From Candidatus Omnitrophota bacterium (GTDB lineage Bacteria > Omnitrophota > Gorgyraeia > Zapsychrales > Fredricksoniimonadaceae): a DNA stretch of 10,300 bases. The notes beneath the pieces were generated by a model. The model did no database searches. It was given only the letters and a program-made list of their open reading frames with translations, and was not told the DNA's origin. Both the position numbers and the translations under genes were made by a program. The stretch's first letter is position 1; each line of letters starts with the position of its first letter. Positions 1 through 7,311 of this stretch are shown one piece after another. The DNA lies in NCBI GenBank assembly GCA_016206745.1, contig JACQQW010000086.1, forward strand, positions 1-10,300, given 5' to 3'.

Positions 1-33
1 AGAGGGGGTTAGGGGGAGTTTAAGATAGGAGAA

Positions 34-360
34 ATGAGGGGGCAAATGAAAACACGAACGGTTAATTTAGGGCCGGTTGAGGCCATTGCTTTAGGGCATG
101 GCATGTGTTTTGTGGTGGTGGGCAAAGAAATCGCCGTGTTCCGTTCCAGGGCCGGCAAGCTTTTTGCCGTCAGCAATCGCTGTCCGCACCGGCAAGGGCC
201 TTTGGTCGATGGGGTCATCGATGACGCCCAAGTCATTTGCCCCCTGCACGGGCATAAATTCGATTTGACCACAGGCCATGGCAGCGAGACGGGCGAATGC
301 GTCAAGACTTACCGGGTTTGGGAAGAAAATGGTCAATTGATATTGGGAGGGGTGCAATGA
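34..360 (+). CDS. Rieske [2Fe-2S] ferredoxin, NirD-like
   Basis: This is a 108-residue single-domain Rieske protein. The cluster ligands are visible as C50-x-H52 (RCPHRQGPL) and C69-x2-H72 (CPLHGHKF), separated by 16 residues, and the remainder is a short beta-rich domain ending in KTYRVWEENGQLIL. Proteins of this size and pattern match the small subunit of assimilatory nitrite reductase (NirD) or a stand-alone Rieske electron carrier. The adjoining nitrate transporter supports a nitrite-reduction role, which is inference because no NirB large subunit lies in the window; it could be upstream. The stop codon overlaps the transporter start (ATGA), so the two are translationally coupled. The start is uncertain. 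ATG 34 has AGGAG only two bases upstream, while ATG 46 (MKTRTVNL) follows a GAGGGG run and leaves the Rieske fold intact. The upstream promoter lies outside the window. Confidence 0.88.
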   Translation: MRGQMKTRTVNLGPVEAIALGHGMCFVVVGKEIAVFRSRAGKLFAVSNRCPHRQGPLVDGVIDDAQVICPLHGHKFDLTTGHGSETGECVKTYRVWEENGQLILGGVQ

Positions 361-1691
361 ATCAACATAAAGCCATTAAGATTGATCTTTTTGATTTTAA
401 ATCTGTCCCCATGCGCACATTCCACATGACCTGGTTTGCGTTTTTCTTAAGTTTTTTCGGCTGGTTCGCCATTGCGCCTTTAATGCCGCTGGTGCGCCAT
501 GATTTGAGCCTGACTAAAACGCAGATCGGCAATACCATCATCGCGTCCGTTGCGATCACCATTATTGTCCGTTTGCTCATCGGTTGGTTGTGCGACCGTT
601 TTGGCCCCCGGCGGACTTACGCGGCTTTATTGATTCTTGGGTCTTTGCCCATTATGGCCATTGGCCTGGCCCATGATTATCAAAGTTTTCTTTTATTCCG
701 TTTGGCCATCGGCGCGATCGGGGCCTCTTTTGTATTGACCCAATACCACACCTCCGTCATGTTTGCCCCCAATTGCGTGGGGACCGCCAATGCCACGGCC
801 GCGGGCTGGGGCAATATGGGCGGCGGCATTACGCAGATGGTGATGCCGTTTATCCTGGCGGCGGTGGTGAGTTTGGGCTTCAGTGAACATTTGGGCTGGC
901 GATTGAGCATGGTGGTCCCGGGCGTATTGTTGTTCTTGACCGGGTTTGCTTATGCCCGCTGGACCAAAGATTTTCCGCAAGGCAATATGGATGAATTGCG
1001 CGCCCAAGGGATACTGCCAACGAGGAAACAAATTAAAGGAAGTTTCCGCGCTGCCATGAAGGACTACCGGGTATGGGCCTTGTGCGTGATTTACGCGGCC
1101 AGTTTCGGGGTGGAATTGACCATGAACAATATTGCCGCGCTTTATTTTACGGACCAATTTCACCTGTCCATCGCGGCGGCAGGTCTGGTGGCAGGATTAT
1201 TTGGTTTGATGAACCTTTTTGCCAGGACATTGGGCGGATTTTTTTCCGACCGTTGCGCGCGCAGCAATGGTTTAAAGGGAAGGGTCATTTTCTTGGGCGC
1301 CTCGCTTTTTACCGGCGGTTTATTATTGATGGTCTTTTCCCGCATGACCGTTTTGCCTTTGGCCATTGCGGCGATGTTGAGTTTTGCTTTATTTATCAAA
1401 ATGGCCAATGGCGCGGCCTATTCGGTGGTGCCGTTTATCAATAAGAAAGCCCTGGGCGCGGTGGCGGGCATTGTCGGCGCGGGAGGCAATTTAGGCGGGG
1501 TGTTGTTCGGGTTTTTATTCCGCGACGATCAAATGAGCTATATGGACGGCCTGTTTTATTTAGGCATAGCGGTGGCGCTTATGGCGGGTTTGTCTTTGGC
1601 CGTCAAGTTTTCCGCTGAAGATGAACACGAAACCAAACAAGCTTTCGACGGCGCAAGGGCCAAAGAACTGGCGGCTGCCATATCATCCTGA
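357..1691 (+). CDS. narK: Nitrate/nitrite MFS transporter, NarK/NasA family
   Basis: This 444-residue, about 12-helix inner-membrane protein belongs to the nitrate/nitrite porter family of the major facilitator superfamily. Both family signature motifs are present: GWGNMGGGITQ at residues 150-160 and AGIVGAGGNLGG at 370-381. The two helix-embedded arginines that bind substrate in this family have clear counterparts at R72 (VRLLIGW) and R290 (FARTLGG). The MFS loop motif GWLCDRFGPRR lies at 76-86. The length fits a single-domain NarK or NasA rather than a fused NarK1-NarK2 protein. I chose ATG 357, which overlaps the upstream TGA, over an in-frame TTG at 297; the latter would add 20 unrelated residues inside the Rieske gene. 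With the adjacent Rieske gene and nitrate reductase, the likely job is nitrate uptake for assimilation, though nitrite export or nitrate/nitrite exchange cannot be excluded. It stops with TGA and no terminator hairpin is visible after it. Confidence 0.93.
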   Translation: MNQHKAIKIDLFDFKSVPMRTFHMTWFAFFLSFFGWFAIAPLMPLVRHDLSLTKTQIGNTIIASVAITIIVRLLIGWLCDRFGPRRTYAALLILGSLPIMAIGLAHDYQSFLLFRLAIGAIGASFVLTQYHTSVMFAPNCVGTANATAAGWGNMGGGITQMVMPFILAAVVSLGFSEHLGWRLSMVVPGVLLFLTGFAYARWTKDFPQGNMDELRAQGILPTRKQIKGSFRAAMKDYRVWALCVIYAASFGVELTMNNIAALYFTDQFHLSIAAAGLVAGLFGLMNLFARTLGGFFSDRCARSNGLKGRVIFLGASLFTGGLLLMVFSRMTVLPLAIAAMLSFALFIKMANGAAYSVVPFINKKALGAVAGIVGAGGNLGGVLFGFLFRDDQMSYMDGLFYLGIAVALMAGLSLAVKFSAEDEHETKQAFDGARAKELAAAISS

Positions 1692-1722
1692 TGTCCGGAT
1701 GTCTGCGGTGAAAGAAATTTTC

Positions 1723-1751
1723 TTGATTTTTATGGTTTTGAAAGGGATAAT
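1723..1751 (+). promoter_or_regulatory. Sigma-70-like promoter for the DUF5678-protease pair
   Basis: A -35 box TTGATT (1723-1728, four of six matches) and a -10 box GATAAT (1746-1751, five of six) are separated by an ideal 17 bases. Transcription would start around 1758-1759, essentially at the ATG of the next gene. No Shine-Dalgarno sequence lies between, so the mRNA may be leaderless. Called from consensus only. Confidence 0.5.
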
Positions 1752-1758
1752 TTGTGAC

Positions 1759-1959
1759 ATGAAACATGTCCAAAAGAAATTAGCCCAATTGATTGAGCCT
1801 TTTTCCGGGAAATGGGTGGCGTTAACACCGGATGAAAAGACCGTTTTGGGCGTTTCAAAAAATATGAAAAAGGCCATCAACCAAGCACATGAAAAAGGCG
1901 AACCCCAGCCGTTTTTGATAAAATCCCCTGATGCCTATACAGCGGCAGTGTTCTATTGA
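1759..1959 (+). CDS. Small DUF5678-like protein
   Basis: This is a 66-residue protein that starts MKHVQKKLAQLIEPFSGKWV. A short helix precedes the segment FSGKWVALTPDEKTVLGVSK, then an amphipathic helix (NMKKAINQAHEKG) and a final strand (PFLIKSPDAYTAAVF). The pattern 'GKWVAL...', then a helix, then a short hydrophobic strand resembles DUF5678. Proteins of that group are often encoded beside small aspartic proteases; I recall this association and have not searched for it. No biochemical role is known to me. The in-frame start at 1621 is rejected because it lies inside the transporter gene, and ATG 1759 fits both the family length and the promoter. No clear ribosome-binding site precedes it. 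The stop codon overlaps the next gene's proposed TTG start, so the two genes are probably co-translated. The pair may be a two-gene cassette that entered the nitrate locus. Confidence 0.7.
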   Translation: MKHVQKKLAQLIEPFSGKWVALTPDEKTVLGVSKNMKKAINQAHEKGEPQPFLIKSPDAYTAAVFY

Positions 1960-2432
1960 ACCAAACATTTGATATTCCTTACAAAGATTTAGTTATTCCT
2001 GCCAGAGGTTCATTTGCGCGCCGGATCATATCCCGGCCAATGGTACACACTGTACTATCCTATCAAAAAAGCGATTTGGATTTTTCTTTTCCTGCTATTG
2101 TGGATTCCGGTGCTGATTATTGTGTTTTTCCAGCCAGTTATGGAGAATTGCTTGGCTTGGACATTTACAAAGGCCCACATCTGCAATCGGGTGGGTTAGG
2201 TGGCGGGGACACGCTTTATTTCCACAAAATCACTGTAAAAGTCATTTTAGGCAGCGAACCGGTGCAATTTGACTGCGAGGCCGGCTTTTCACGAAAAATG
2301 GATCGGGCCGCTATCGGTTTTCTTGGTCGGCATGGATTTTTTGAGCTATTTGAAGAGGTTACATTTTATCAAAGGCAGAAAAGATTTGTGCTGCGGGCCT
2401 GTGATGAATTGGATTTTGGAGACCAGCCATGA
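1956..2432 (+). CDS. Retropepsin-like aspartic protease
   Basis: This is a 158-residue protein with one clear aspartyl-protease active-site motif, FPAIVDSGADYCVFP, with the catalytic aspartate at D50 in DSGA. As in retroviral proteases (clan AA), a single D-S/T-G-A motif implies that two copies form the active site as a homodimer. The glycine-rich segment SGGLGGGDT at about 77-85 probably lies in the flap region, and a later hydrophobic stretch AIGFLGRHGFF fits the second conserved block that packs behind the active site. No signal peptide or membrane segment is evident, so it is probably cytoplasmic. The start is a TTG that overlaps the preceding TGA by four bases. The next in-frame ATG (2040, MVHTVLSY) would cut off an N-terminal strand, so TTG is preferred. 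The substrate is unknown, as is any link to nitrate metabolism. Confidence 0.8.
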   Translation: MNQTFDIPYKDLVIPARGSFARRIISRPMVHTVLSYQKSDLDFSFPAIVDSGADYCVFPASYGELLGLDIYKGPHLQSGGLGGGDTLYFHKITVKVILGSEPVQFDCEAGFSRKMDRAAIGFLGRHGFFELFEEVTFYQRQKRFVLRACDELDFGDQP

Positions 2433-2472
2433 AAAAGGCACTCTCGGCCAAAATTAGCAGACGCATTTTTAT

Positions 2473-2501
2473 TTGACAAAGTTATTATTGGGTTGTAAGC
2501 T
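2473..2501 (+). promoter_or_regulatory. Possible promoter for the nitrate reductase operon
   Basis: A perfect -35 consensus TTGACA lies at 2473-2478. At 17 bases downstream is TAAGCT (2496-2501), a weak three-of-six -10 match; a better -10, TTTAAT at 2501-2506, is spaced too far (22 bases). Position is plausible because it lies just upstream of the structured leader at 2532-2629. The -10 assignment is uncertain. Confidence 0.35.
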
Positions 2502-2531
2502 TTAATTAGATGTAGTGAACGGGCAAAGGTG

Positions 2532-2629
2532 TCCTCTCTTCAAACAATGGCGTTTTGGGGGAGGAATTTTTATTTTGGACAATGATGTCCCCTTATCGGG
2601 CTTTGAGGCCCCTTAAGGGGATTTTTTTT
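2532..2629 (+). promoter_or_regulatory. ANTAR-type antitermination leader (two hexaloop hairpins plus terminator)
   Basis: Hairpin P1 pairs 2532-2540 with 2557-2565 (TCCTCTCTT with GGGGGAGGA, four G-U pairs). After one C-T mismatch it continues as 2542-2545 with 2552-2555, closing on the six-base loop AATGGC (2546-2551). Hairpin P2 pairs GGAC 2577-2580 with GTCC 2587-2590 around the six-base loop AATGAT (2581-2586). Both loops have A at position 1 and G at position 4, the known recognition rule for ANTAR-domain proteins such as EutV and NasR. P2 shares 2589-2590 with the ascending arm of the terminator that follows, so P2 and the terminator cannot both form fully. The arrangement implies that a nitrate-activated ANTAR protein stabilises P2 and lets polymerase read into the reductase operon. 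The structure was folded by eye; no ANTAR gene is in the window. Confidence 0.78.
2589..2629 (+). terminator. Intrinsic terminator in the leader (attenuator)
   Basis: CCCCTTA (2589-2595) pairs with TAAGGGG (2614-2620), and GGGC (2598-2601) pairs with GCCC (2608-2611) around the loop TTTGAG. That gives 11 base pairs with a 2x2 internal loop. It is followed by A and eight T residues (2622-2629). A shorter alternative hairpin uses CCCC 2609-2612 with GGGG 2617-2620. It ends 12 bases before the start codon of the downstream gene, so it can only act as a conditional attenuator of that operon, not as an end-of-gene terminator. Confidence 0.8.
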
Positions 2630-2641
2630 GTGGAGCATAAA

Positions 2642-4282
2642 ATGGCGGATGAAGACATCTTGATCCATCAAGCCCTCGAAGACCAGCGGGACATGACGGC
2701 GGTTGAGGATTTTGCGTTTAAGCATGATTTTAAGCAATTGCCATCCGGGGAATCTTCCTATAAACAATTGATCCCCAAAACCACGCCGGGGCCGGGCCAG
2801 CAATATGCCTTTGAAGTCAACCTTGACCAATGCACCGGCTGCAAGGCCTGTGTCACCGCTTGCCATAATGAAAATGGCCTGGAAGAGGACGAGACCTGGC
2901 GGTCGGTGGGGCTTATCCACGGTGTCAGCGCGGACAAGCCTGTGATGCAGCATGTGACCGGCGCCTGCCACCATTGCCTGGAGCCGGCGTGCATGCACGG
3001 CTGCCCGGTGAAGGCGTATGAGAAAGACCCGGTGACGGGCGTGGTCAAACATTTGGACGACCAATGCATTGGCTGCCAGTATTGCATCCTTAAATGCCCT
3101 TACGATGTCCCTAAATACAATAAGAAAAAAGGCATTGTGCATAAATGCGACATGTGCATCGGCCGTTTAAAGGTGGATGAGGCGCCCGCCTGCGTGCGCG
3201 CCTGCCCTAATGAAGCGATACGCATCACCTTAATTGAGACGGCTGCGGTCAGGCAAGACCCGTCGGCATTTGTAAAAATTCCACAAGCGCCTAATTCGGA
3301 TTACACGCTGCCCACCACCCGCTATTTGACCCGGAAAAAATTGGCTGCGGACATGACTTCCATTAATGCCGCGTCTTTTGAGCCGCAACATCCGCACCTG
3401 CCGCTGGTTGTAATGTTGGTCCTGACCCAATTGTCCGTCGGCGCATTCTTTATGGAATGGTTGGTCAATCGCGCGGTTGAAGACAGCTTGCGCGCATTGC
3501 TTATGCCGGCCCATGTTTTTACCGCTTTGGCCCTGGGGTTCCTGGCATTGGCCGCCAGTATTTTTCATTTGGGCCGGCCTTTATACGCCTTTCGCGCGGT
3601 GCTGGGTCTGAAGACATCATGGTTAAGCCGGGAAATTTTGGCCTTTGGGGTTTTTGCTTTTCTGGCCTTTGTTTATGCCGCGCATACCAGGCAGGTATTG
3701 GCCAAGCCGTCGCTGCAAGGGGACATTTTAGCTGGATCGGTAGTGGCCGTGGGGGTGTTTGCCGTTTTTGCATCCATCATGGTTTACCGGGACACCCATC
3801 GGGTTTTGTGGGACACTCCCATGACCACGTTTAAATTTTTTATGACCACAGCCATCCTGGGAACGGCCACGGTGATGGCGGTGTCTTTAAATGCTTGCGC
3901 CGGTTATTCACCGGGCTATTTTATTTATACTGTGCAGGCGGTCGGCGTGCCTTTGGCCGGGATGGTCATGGCCTTGACTTCGATGAAGATCATTGTTGAA
4001 GTCCTTTTGTTTTCTCATGTGCGTGACTCCCGGATGACGGCTTTAAAGAAAAGCATGATGTTAATGTCTGGGCCCTTGCGGGTATGGACGGCGCAGCGTT
4101 TTATTTATGGGATTGCCGGCGGCATTGTGATGCCTGTTTTATTCCTGGCGCTGCATGTCTATTGGACACCGGTATGGACTTTAGCCTGGGTATCGTTGAT
4201 GGCGGCCATGACCGTGGCCGCGGAATTTATGGAACGGTATTTATTCTTTAGGGCGGTGATTCCGCTCAAAATGCCGCATTAA
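2642..4282 (+). CDS. DmsB-DmsC fusion: four-cluster ferredoxin with quinol-oxidising membrane anchor
   Basis: This 546-residue protein joins two subunits that are usually separate. Residues about 55-200 are a DmsB/NrfC-type ferredoxin module with 16 cysteines in four groups: C64/67/70/74, C109/112/117/121, C142/145/148/152 and C169/172/184/188. These should hold four [4Fe-4S] clusters. Residues about 250-546 are a polytopic membrane domain, about eight helices, of the DmsC/YnfH anchor family, with the hallmark [20 protein letters not shown] at 308-327 and a terminal MERYLFF. In DmsABC-type enzymes the anchor oxidises menaquinol and the ferredoxin wires electrons to the Mo subunit. The next gene encodes that subunit. 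No twin-arginine or Sec signal precedes the ferredoxin part, suggesting it stays in the cytoplasm. Start ATG 2642 has GGAG six bases upstream (2632-2635). The longer TTG start at 2555 is rejected because it would translate the attenuator. Confidence 0.9.
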   Translation: MADEDILIHQALEDQRDMTAVEDFAFKHDFKQLPSGESSYKQLIPKTTPGPGQQYAFEVNLDQCTGCKACVTACHNENGLEEDETWRSVGLIHGVSADKPVMQHVTGACHHCLEPACMHGCPVKAYEKDPVTGVVKHLDDQCIGCQYCILKCPYDVPKYNKKKGIVHKCDMCIGRLKVDEAPACVRACPNEAIRITLIETAAVRQDPSAFVKIPQAPNSDYTLPTTRYLTRKKLAADMTSINAASFEPQHPHLPLVVMLVLTQLSVGAFFMEWLVNRAVEDSLRALLMPAHVFTALALGFLALAASIFHLGRPLYAFRAVLGLKTSWLSREILAFGVFAFLAFVYAAHTRQVLAKPSLQGDILAGSVVAVGVFAVFASIMVYRDTHRVLWDTPMTTFKFFMTTAILGTATVMAVSLNACAGYSPGYFIYTVQAVGVPLAGMVMALTSMKIIVEVLLFSHVRDSRMTALKKSMMLMSGPLRVWTAQRFIYGIAGGIVMPVLFLALHVYWTPVWTLAWVSLMAAMTVAAEFMERYLFFRAVIPLKMPH

Positions 4283-4287
4283 AGTTT

Positions 4288-6486
4288 ATGAAACAGTTAA
4301 ATGAATTCATTTATCAAAAAAGCGGCCCCTTGACCGATGAGCTGGCCTTGGCGCCGTCCGCCCTGGGAATTTTGCCGCAACGGCTTTTGCCCGACAGCGC
4401 AGCGCCTATGGTTTGCGGCTTTTGCTCGACGGGTTGCAGTTTGGATGTGCACCTTAAAGACGGGATACCGGTCAATTTAACGCCGACGAAAGGATGCCCC
4501 GTTAATACCGGCGAAGCTTGCCCTAAAGGATGGGAGGCTTTAGCACCTTTAAAAGCCTTTGACCGCGCCACGACTCCCTATATGCGTAAAGGCCATGGCC
4601 GCCTGGAGCCCGTGAACTGGGACGCGGCCTTAAGGATTTTTGCCGGCCGTTTTAAAGACATTCAATCGCGCCACGGCAATGACAGCGTTGCTTTTTTAAG
4701 CACGGGGCAAATTCCGACGGAAGAGATGGCTTTCTTGGGGGCCCTGGCCAAATTCGGGATGGGGTTAGTCCATGGCGACGGCAATACCCGCCAGTGCATG
4801 GCCACCTCGGTCGTGGCCTATAAACAGGCTTTCGGTTTTGACGCCCCGCCGTATACGTATCAGGATTTTGAAGAAAGTGATTGCCTTGTTTTTATCGGGG
4901 CCAATCCGTGCATTGCCCATCCCATCATGTGGCAGCGGGTGTGCCGGAATAAAAACAAACCGGAGCTCATCGTCATTGATCCGCGCAAGACCGAGACGGC
5001 CATGGCCGCCACGCGGCATTATGCGTTGAAACCCAAGAGCGACCTGGTTTTATTGTACGGCCTGGCCCATATCCTGATCAAACGCAACTGGATCGATGAG
5101 CATTATATTAATGCCCATACGTCGGGGTTTGAGGGTTTTCGGGAACATGTGGAGTCATTTACGCCGTTTTATGTCAGCGCGGCCACGTCTTTAAGTGTTT
5201 TTCAGATCCAGGAACTTGCCAATCTTATCCACCGGGGCAAACGGGTTTCATTGTGGTGGACCATGGGGGTCAATCAAGGCCATGAGGCGGTGCGCACGGC
5301 GCAGGCGATCGTTAATTTGGCTTTAATGACCGGCAATATCGGCCGGCCGGGCACAGGGGCCAATTCCATCACCGGCCAATGCAATGCCATGGGGTCCCGG
5401 CTTTTTAGCAATACCACCAATTTATTGGGCGGCCATGATTTTGGCAATCTTAAGCATCGCCGCAAAATTGCTTCGCTGCTGAATATCGATGAGGCGCGCA
5501 TCCCGGCCCGAAACAGCTTGGCCTATAACCAGATCATTGAACAGATTGCCCTGGGTAAAATCAAGGGCCTTTGGATCATTGCCACCAATCCGGCGCATTC
5601 CTGGATCGGGCAGCAGGAATTTCGGCACATTTTAAAGCAGTTGGAATTTTTGGTGGTGCAGGACATGTACCATACGACCCAAACCGCGCAAATGGCGGAC
5701 CTGATTTTGCCGGCGGCGGGCTGGGGAGAAAAAGAAGGGACCATGATCAATTCCGAACGGCGCATGGGCATTTTACGCAAAGTGGCCAAAGCGCCGGGGC
5801 AGGCATTGGCGGATTTTGCCATTTTTAAACTGATCGCGCATTATTGGGGTTGCGGGGAAATGTTTAAAGCTTGGCAGACGCCAGAGGCGGTCTTTCACAT
5901 ATTAAAAGAAATTTCGCGCGGGACCCCTTGTGATTTTACCGGCATCCGCGATTATGCCATGATCGAGGCGCAGGGCGGCATTCAATGGCCTTTTCCCCAA
6001 GGGCAGGTGCCGCAGGAAAACCAGCGCCGGCTATTTTCCGACGGGAAATTCTTTACCGGTGACGGCAAGGCTCGGTTCATTTTTGAAGCGCCGCGGCCGG
6101 TCCTTGAGGACGTTTGCAATCAGTATCCTTTTGTATTATTGACCGGCCGTGGGACATCGGCGCAATGGCATACGCAAACACGCACGGCCAAATCCGCCCT
6201 GTTGCGCGCCATGTACCCGCAGGACATTTACGCGGAAATAAACCCCGAAGACGCGTGCGGGCTTGGCATCCGGGACGGCCAATGGGTGTATGTCTCCACC
6301 CGCCGGGCAGAGATCAAGGTCAGGGCCCTGGTGATGCCAAGCGTGGCGCAGGGGCATATTTTTGTGCCAATGCATTATGAGGCGGCCAATCATTTGACCT
6401 TGCCTTCGTTTGACCCGTATTCGCATCAACCTTCTTATAAAATGGCGGCCGCGCGCCTGGCCAAGGCGCCTTATTATTATGCGTGA
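4288..6486 (+). CDS. nasA: Molybdopterin nitrate reductase catalytic subunit, NasA/NarB type
   Basis: This 732-residue Mo-bisMGD oxidoreductase should reduce nitrate to nitrite. The N-terminal [4Fe-4S] motif is C43-x2-C46-x3-C50 with C78 in ACPKGWE. The probable Mo ligand is C170 in [19 protein letters not shown], typical of the cysteine-ligated NapA/NasA/NarB group. Family blocks include [27 protein letters not shown] and a C-terminal dinucleotide-binding domain with [14 protein letters not shown]. The length matches cyanobacterial NarB (about 730 residues). It lacks the extra C-terminal [2Fe-2S] domain of enteric NasA. There is no twin-arginine leader, so it is cytoplasmic, unlike NapA or DmsA. 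It follows the fusion gene after five bases and has only a weak ribosome site, so coupling is likely. The unusual partner, a DmsBC-type anchor, suggests electrons come from quinol rather than free ferredoxin or NADH. Another oxyanion substrate is less likely given the transporter and Rieske neighbours. Confidence 0.92.
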   Translation: MKQLNEFIYQKSGPLTDELALAPSALGILPQRLLPDSAAPMVCGFCSTGCSLDVHLKDGIPVNLTPTKGCPVNTGEACPKGWEALAPLKAFDRATTPYMRKGHGRLEPVNWDAALRIFAGRFKDIQSRHGNDSVAFLSTGQIPTEEMAFLGALAKFGMGLVHGDGNTRQCMATSVVAYKQAFGFDAPPYTYQDFEESDCLVFIGANPCIAHPIMWQRVCRNKNKPELIVIDPRKTETAMAATRHYALKPKSDLVLLYGLAHILIKRNWIDEHYINAHTSGFEGFREHVESFTPFYVSAATSLSVFQIQELANLIHRGKRVSLWWTMGVNQGHEAVRTAQAIVNLALMTGNIGRPGTGANSITGQCNAMGSRLFSNTTNLLGGHDFGNLKHRRKIASLLNIDEARIPARNSLAYNQIIEQIALGKIKGLWIIATNPAHSWIGQQEFRHILKQLEFLVVQDMYHTTQTAQMADLILPAAGWGEKEGTMINSERRMGILRKVAKAPGQALADFAIFKLIAHYWGCGEMFKAWQTPEAVFHILKEISRGTPCDFTGIRDYAMIEAQGGIQWPFPQGQVPQENQRRLFSDGKFFTGDGKARFIFEAPRPVLEDVCNQYPFVLLTGRGTSAQWHTQTRTAKSALLRAMYPQDIYAEINPEDACGLGIRDGQWVYVSTRRAEIKVRALVMPSVAQGHIFVPMHYEAANHLTLPSFDPYSHQPSYKMAAARLAKAPYYYA

Positions 6487-6949
6487 ACCGGTCCAGTTCC
6501 CTCAAGTAGTGGCTGTGTGCGTCTCCGGCGGCGGAATTCCCAAGATCCCCCAGGCATCGGTGCCGGTAATGTTCGCGGGCCTTGCCGGTGACGGGCACAA
6601 TCATGCCAAACATAATACTCCTTTACAGGCGGTGTGTTTGCAGGACGAAGAAATCCTTAAGCAGTTGGGCAGGGAAGGTTTTTCTTTGGATTGCGGCGCC
6701 ATTGGGGAAAATATGACGGTACGCAATTTAGATGTGCAAAAGCTGCCGGTCGGCACGGTCCTGGAATTTTCGGGCGGTGTGGTCTTGGAATTGACCAAAG
6801 AACGCAAGCCCTGTTATGTTTTAGATGCCATAGACCCGCGTTTAAAAGAAGTGATTGCCGGCCGCTGCGGTTTTTACGCCAAAGTTTTACGGGAAGGGTC
6901 TATTCAAGCCGGTGAAAGCATTCAAGTCAAGGAAATGGCAGTTTGTTGA
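6479..6949 (+). CDS. MOSC-domain protein
   Basis: This 156-residue protein covers one MOSC domain (molybdenum cofactor sulfurase C-terminal-like). Typical features are a beta-strand start ([13 protein letters not shown]), the [13 protein letters not shown] block around residues 34-46, GAIGENMTV at 73-81 and the conserved domain cysteine C112 in [11 protein letters not shown]. Stand-alone MOSC proteins are thought to handle activated sulfur or reactive N-O groups with the Mo cofactor. The gene overlaps the reductase gene by eight bases, which points to cofactor maturation or sulfuration of that enzyme. This role is inferred from position, not shown. The start ATG 6479 is taken because the earlier in-frame ATG at 6410 lies deep inside the reductase gene and would add basic residues foreign to the fold. 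No obvious terminator follows. Confidence 0.87.
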   Translation: MREPVQFPQVVAVCVSGGGIPKIPQASVPVMFAGLAGDGHNHAKHNTPLQAVCLQDEEILKQLGREGFSLDCGAIGENMTVRNLDVQKLPVGTVLEFSGGVVLELTKERKPCYVLDAIDPRLKEVIAGRCGFYAKVLREGSIQAGESIQVKEMAVC

Positions 6950-6996
6950 GCGCTTCCTGCCGCACCATTGAAAACCACCGCAACCGCATTTTTTTG

Positions 6997-7025
6997 TTGC
7001 CCATACCGTGGAGGCATGTTATGCT
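6997..7025 (+). promoter_or_regulatory. Extended -10 promoter of the toxin-antitoxin operon
   Basis: The -35 box is TTGCCC (6997-7002, four of six). After a 17-base spacer comes an extended -10, TG-T-TATGCT (7017-7025). The TGTACA operator begins at the last base of the -10, so repressor binding would block polymerase. Confidence 0.55.
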
Positions 7026-7046
7026 ATGTACATAAATATGTACATA
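7025..7046 (+). promoter_or_regulatory. Double TGTACA operator (YefM-type autorepression site)
   Basis: Two identical self-palindromic ten-mers, TATGTACATA (7025-7034 and 7037-7046), are separated by AA. The TGTACA cores are 12 bp apart centre to centre. YefM-YoeB operators in enterobacteria have TGTACA cores with the same centre spacing, so this is very likely the site where the antitoxin, or the toxin-antitoxin complex, represses its own operon. It abuts the AGGAGG ribosome site (7046-7051). Confidence 0.75.
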
Positions 7047-7056
7047 GGAGGAATAT

Positions 7057-7311
7057 ATGACCACACTTACCGCTACAGCTGCCCGTACACGCTGGTTTGG
7101 CATGCTCAAGACCGTTAAACAGTCGCACAAGGTTTATGCGATCACCTCTAAGGACGGAGATGCCGTGCTTCTTTCCAAAGAAGATTATGAAGGGCTTTTA
7201 GAAACTTTGGAGCTTCTTTCCATTCCTGGTATGGCCAAGAGTATACAACGGGCAGACAGGGAAATTAAACAGGGGAAAACTTATTCTATGAAAGAAGTTT
7301 TTGGTGATTAA
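7057..7311 (+). CDS. yefM: Phd/YefM-family antitoxin
   Basis: This 84-residue protein has the Phd/YefM layout. An N-terminal DNA-binding segment, MTTLTATAARTRWFGMLKTV, is followed by VYAITSKDGDAVLLSKEDYEGLLETLELL (the typical 'dAVLlS.edYe.L.ETL' block). The charged C-terminal tail (KSIQRADREIKQGKTYSMKE) should wrap around and neutralise the toxin. A strong AGGAGG lies five bases before the start. The gene overlaps the toxin gene by eight bases, and the TGTACA operator immediately upstream fits autoregulation by the YefM group. The unit lies between the nitrate locus and a recombinase remnant, consistent with acquired accessory DNA. Confidence 0.9.
   Translation: MTTLTATAARTRWFGMLKTVKQSHKVYAITSKDGDAVLLSKEDYEGLLETLELLSIPGMAKSIQRADREIKQGKTYSMKEVFGD

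Noticed and set aside
1..33. Frame ending at TAA 21-23 as the tail of an upstream gene, in a G-rich stretch
   Set aside because: Only about six codons are visible, so neither a gene end nor a G-rich structure can be supported.
680..1163. Long minus-strand frames opposite the transporter
   Set aside because: They lie wholly inside a well-identified family gene, show no recognisable domain and lack ribosome sites.
2429..2476. 15-codon frame beginning ATGAAAAAG overlapping the protease stop
   Set aside because: Too short, no ribosome site beyond coupling, and no recognisable peptide; chance is likely.
2555..2641. Longer TTG start for the DmsB-DmsC fusion gene
   Set aside because: It would translate the P1/P2 hairpins and terminator; ATG 2642 has a well-placed GGAG and begins the family-like N-terminus.
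2570..3142. 190-codon minus-strand frame opposite the ferredoxin module
   Set aside because: It is the antisense of a conserved cysteine-rich region; histidine- and alanine-rich composition is typical of shadow frames.
6935..6995. Possible terminator after the MOSC gene (GGCAG/CTGCC pairing and a seven-T run)
   Set aside because: The weak stem lies about 27 bases before the T-run, so it does not form an intrinsic terminator.
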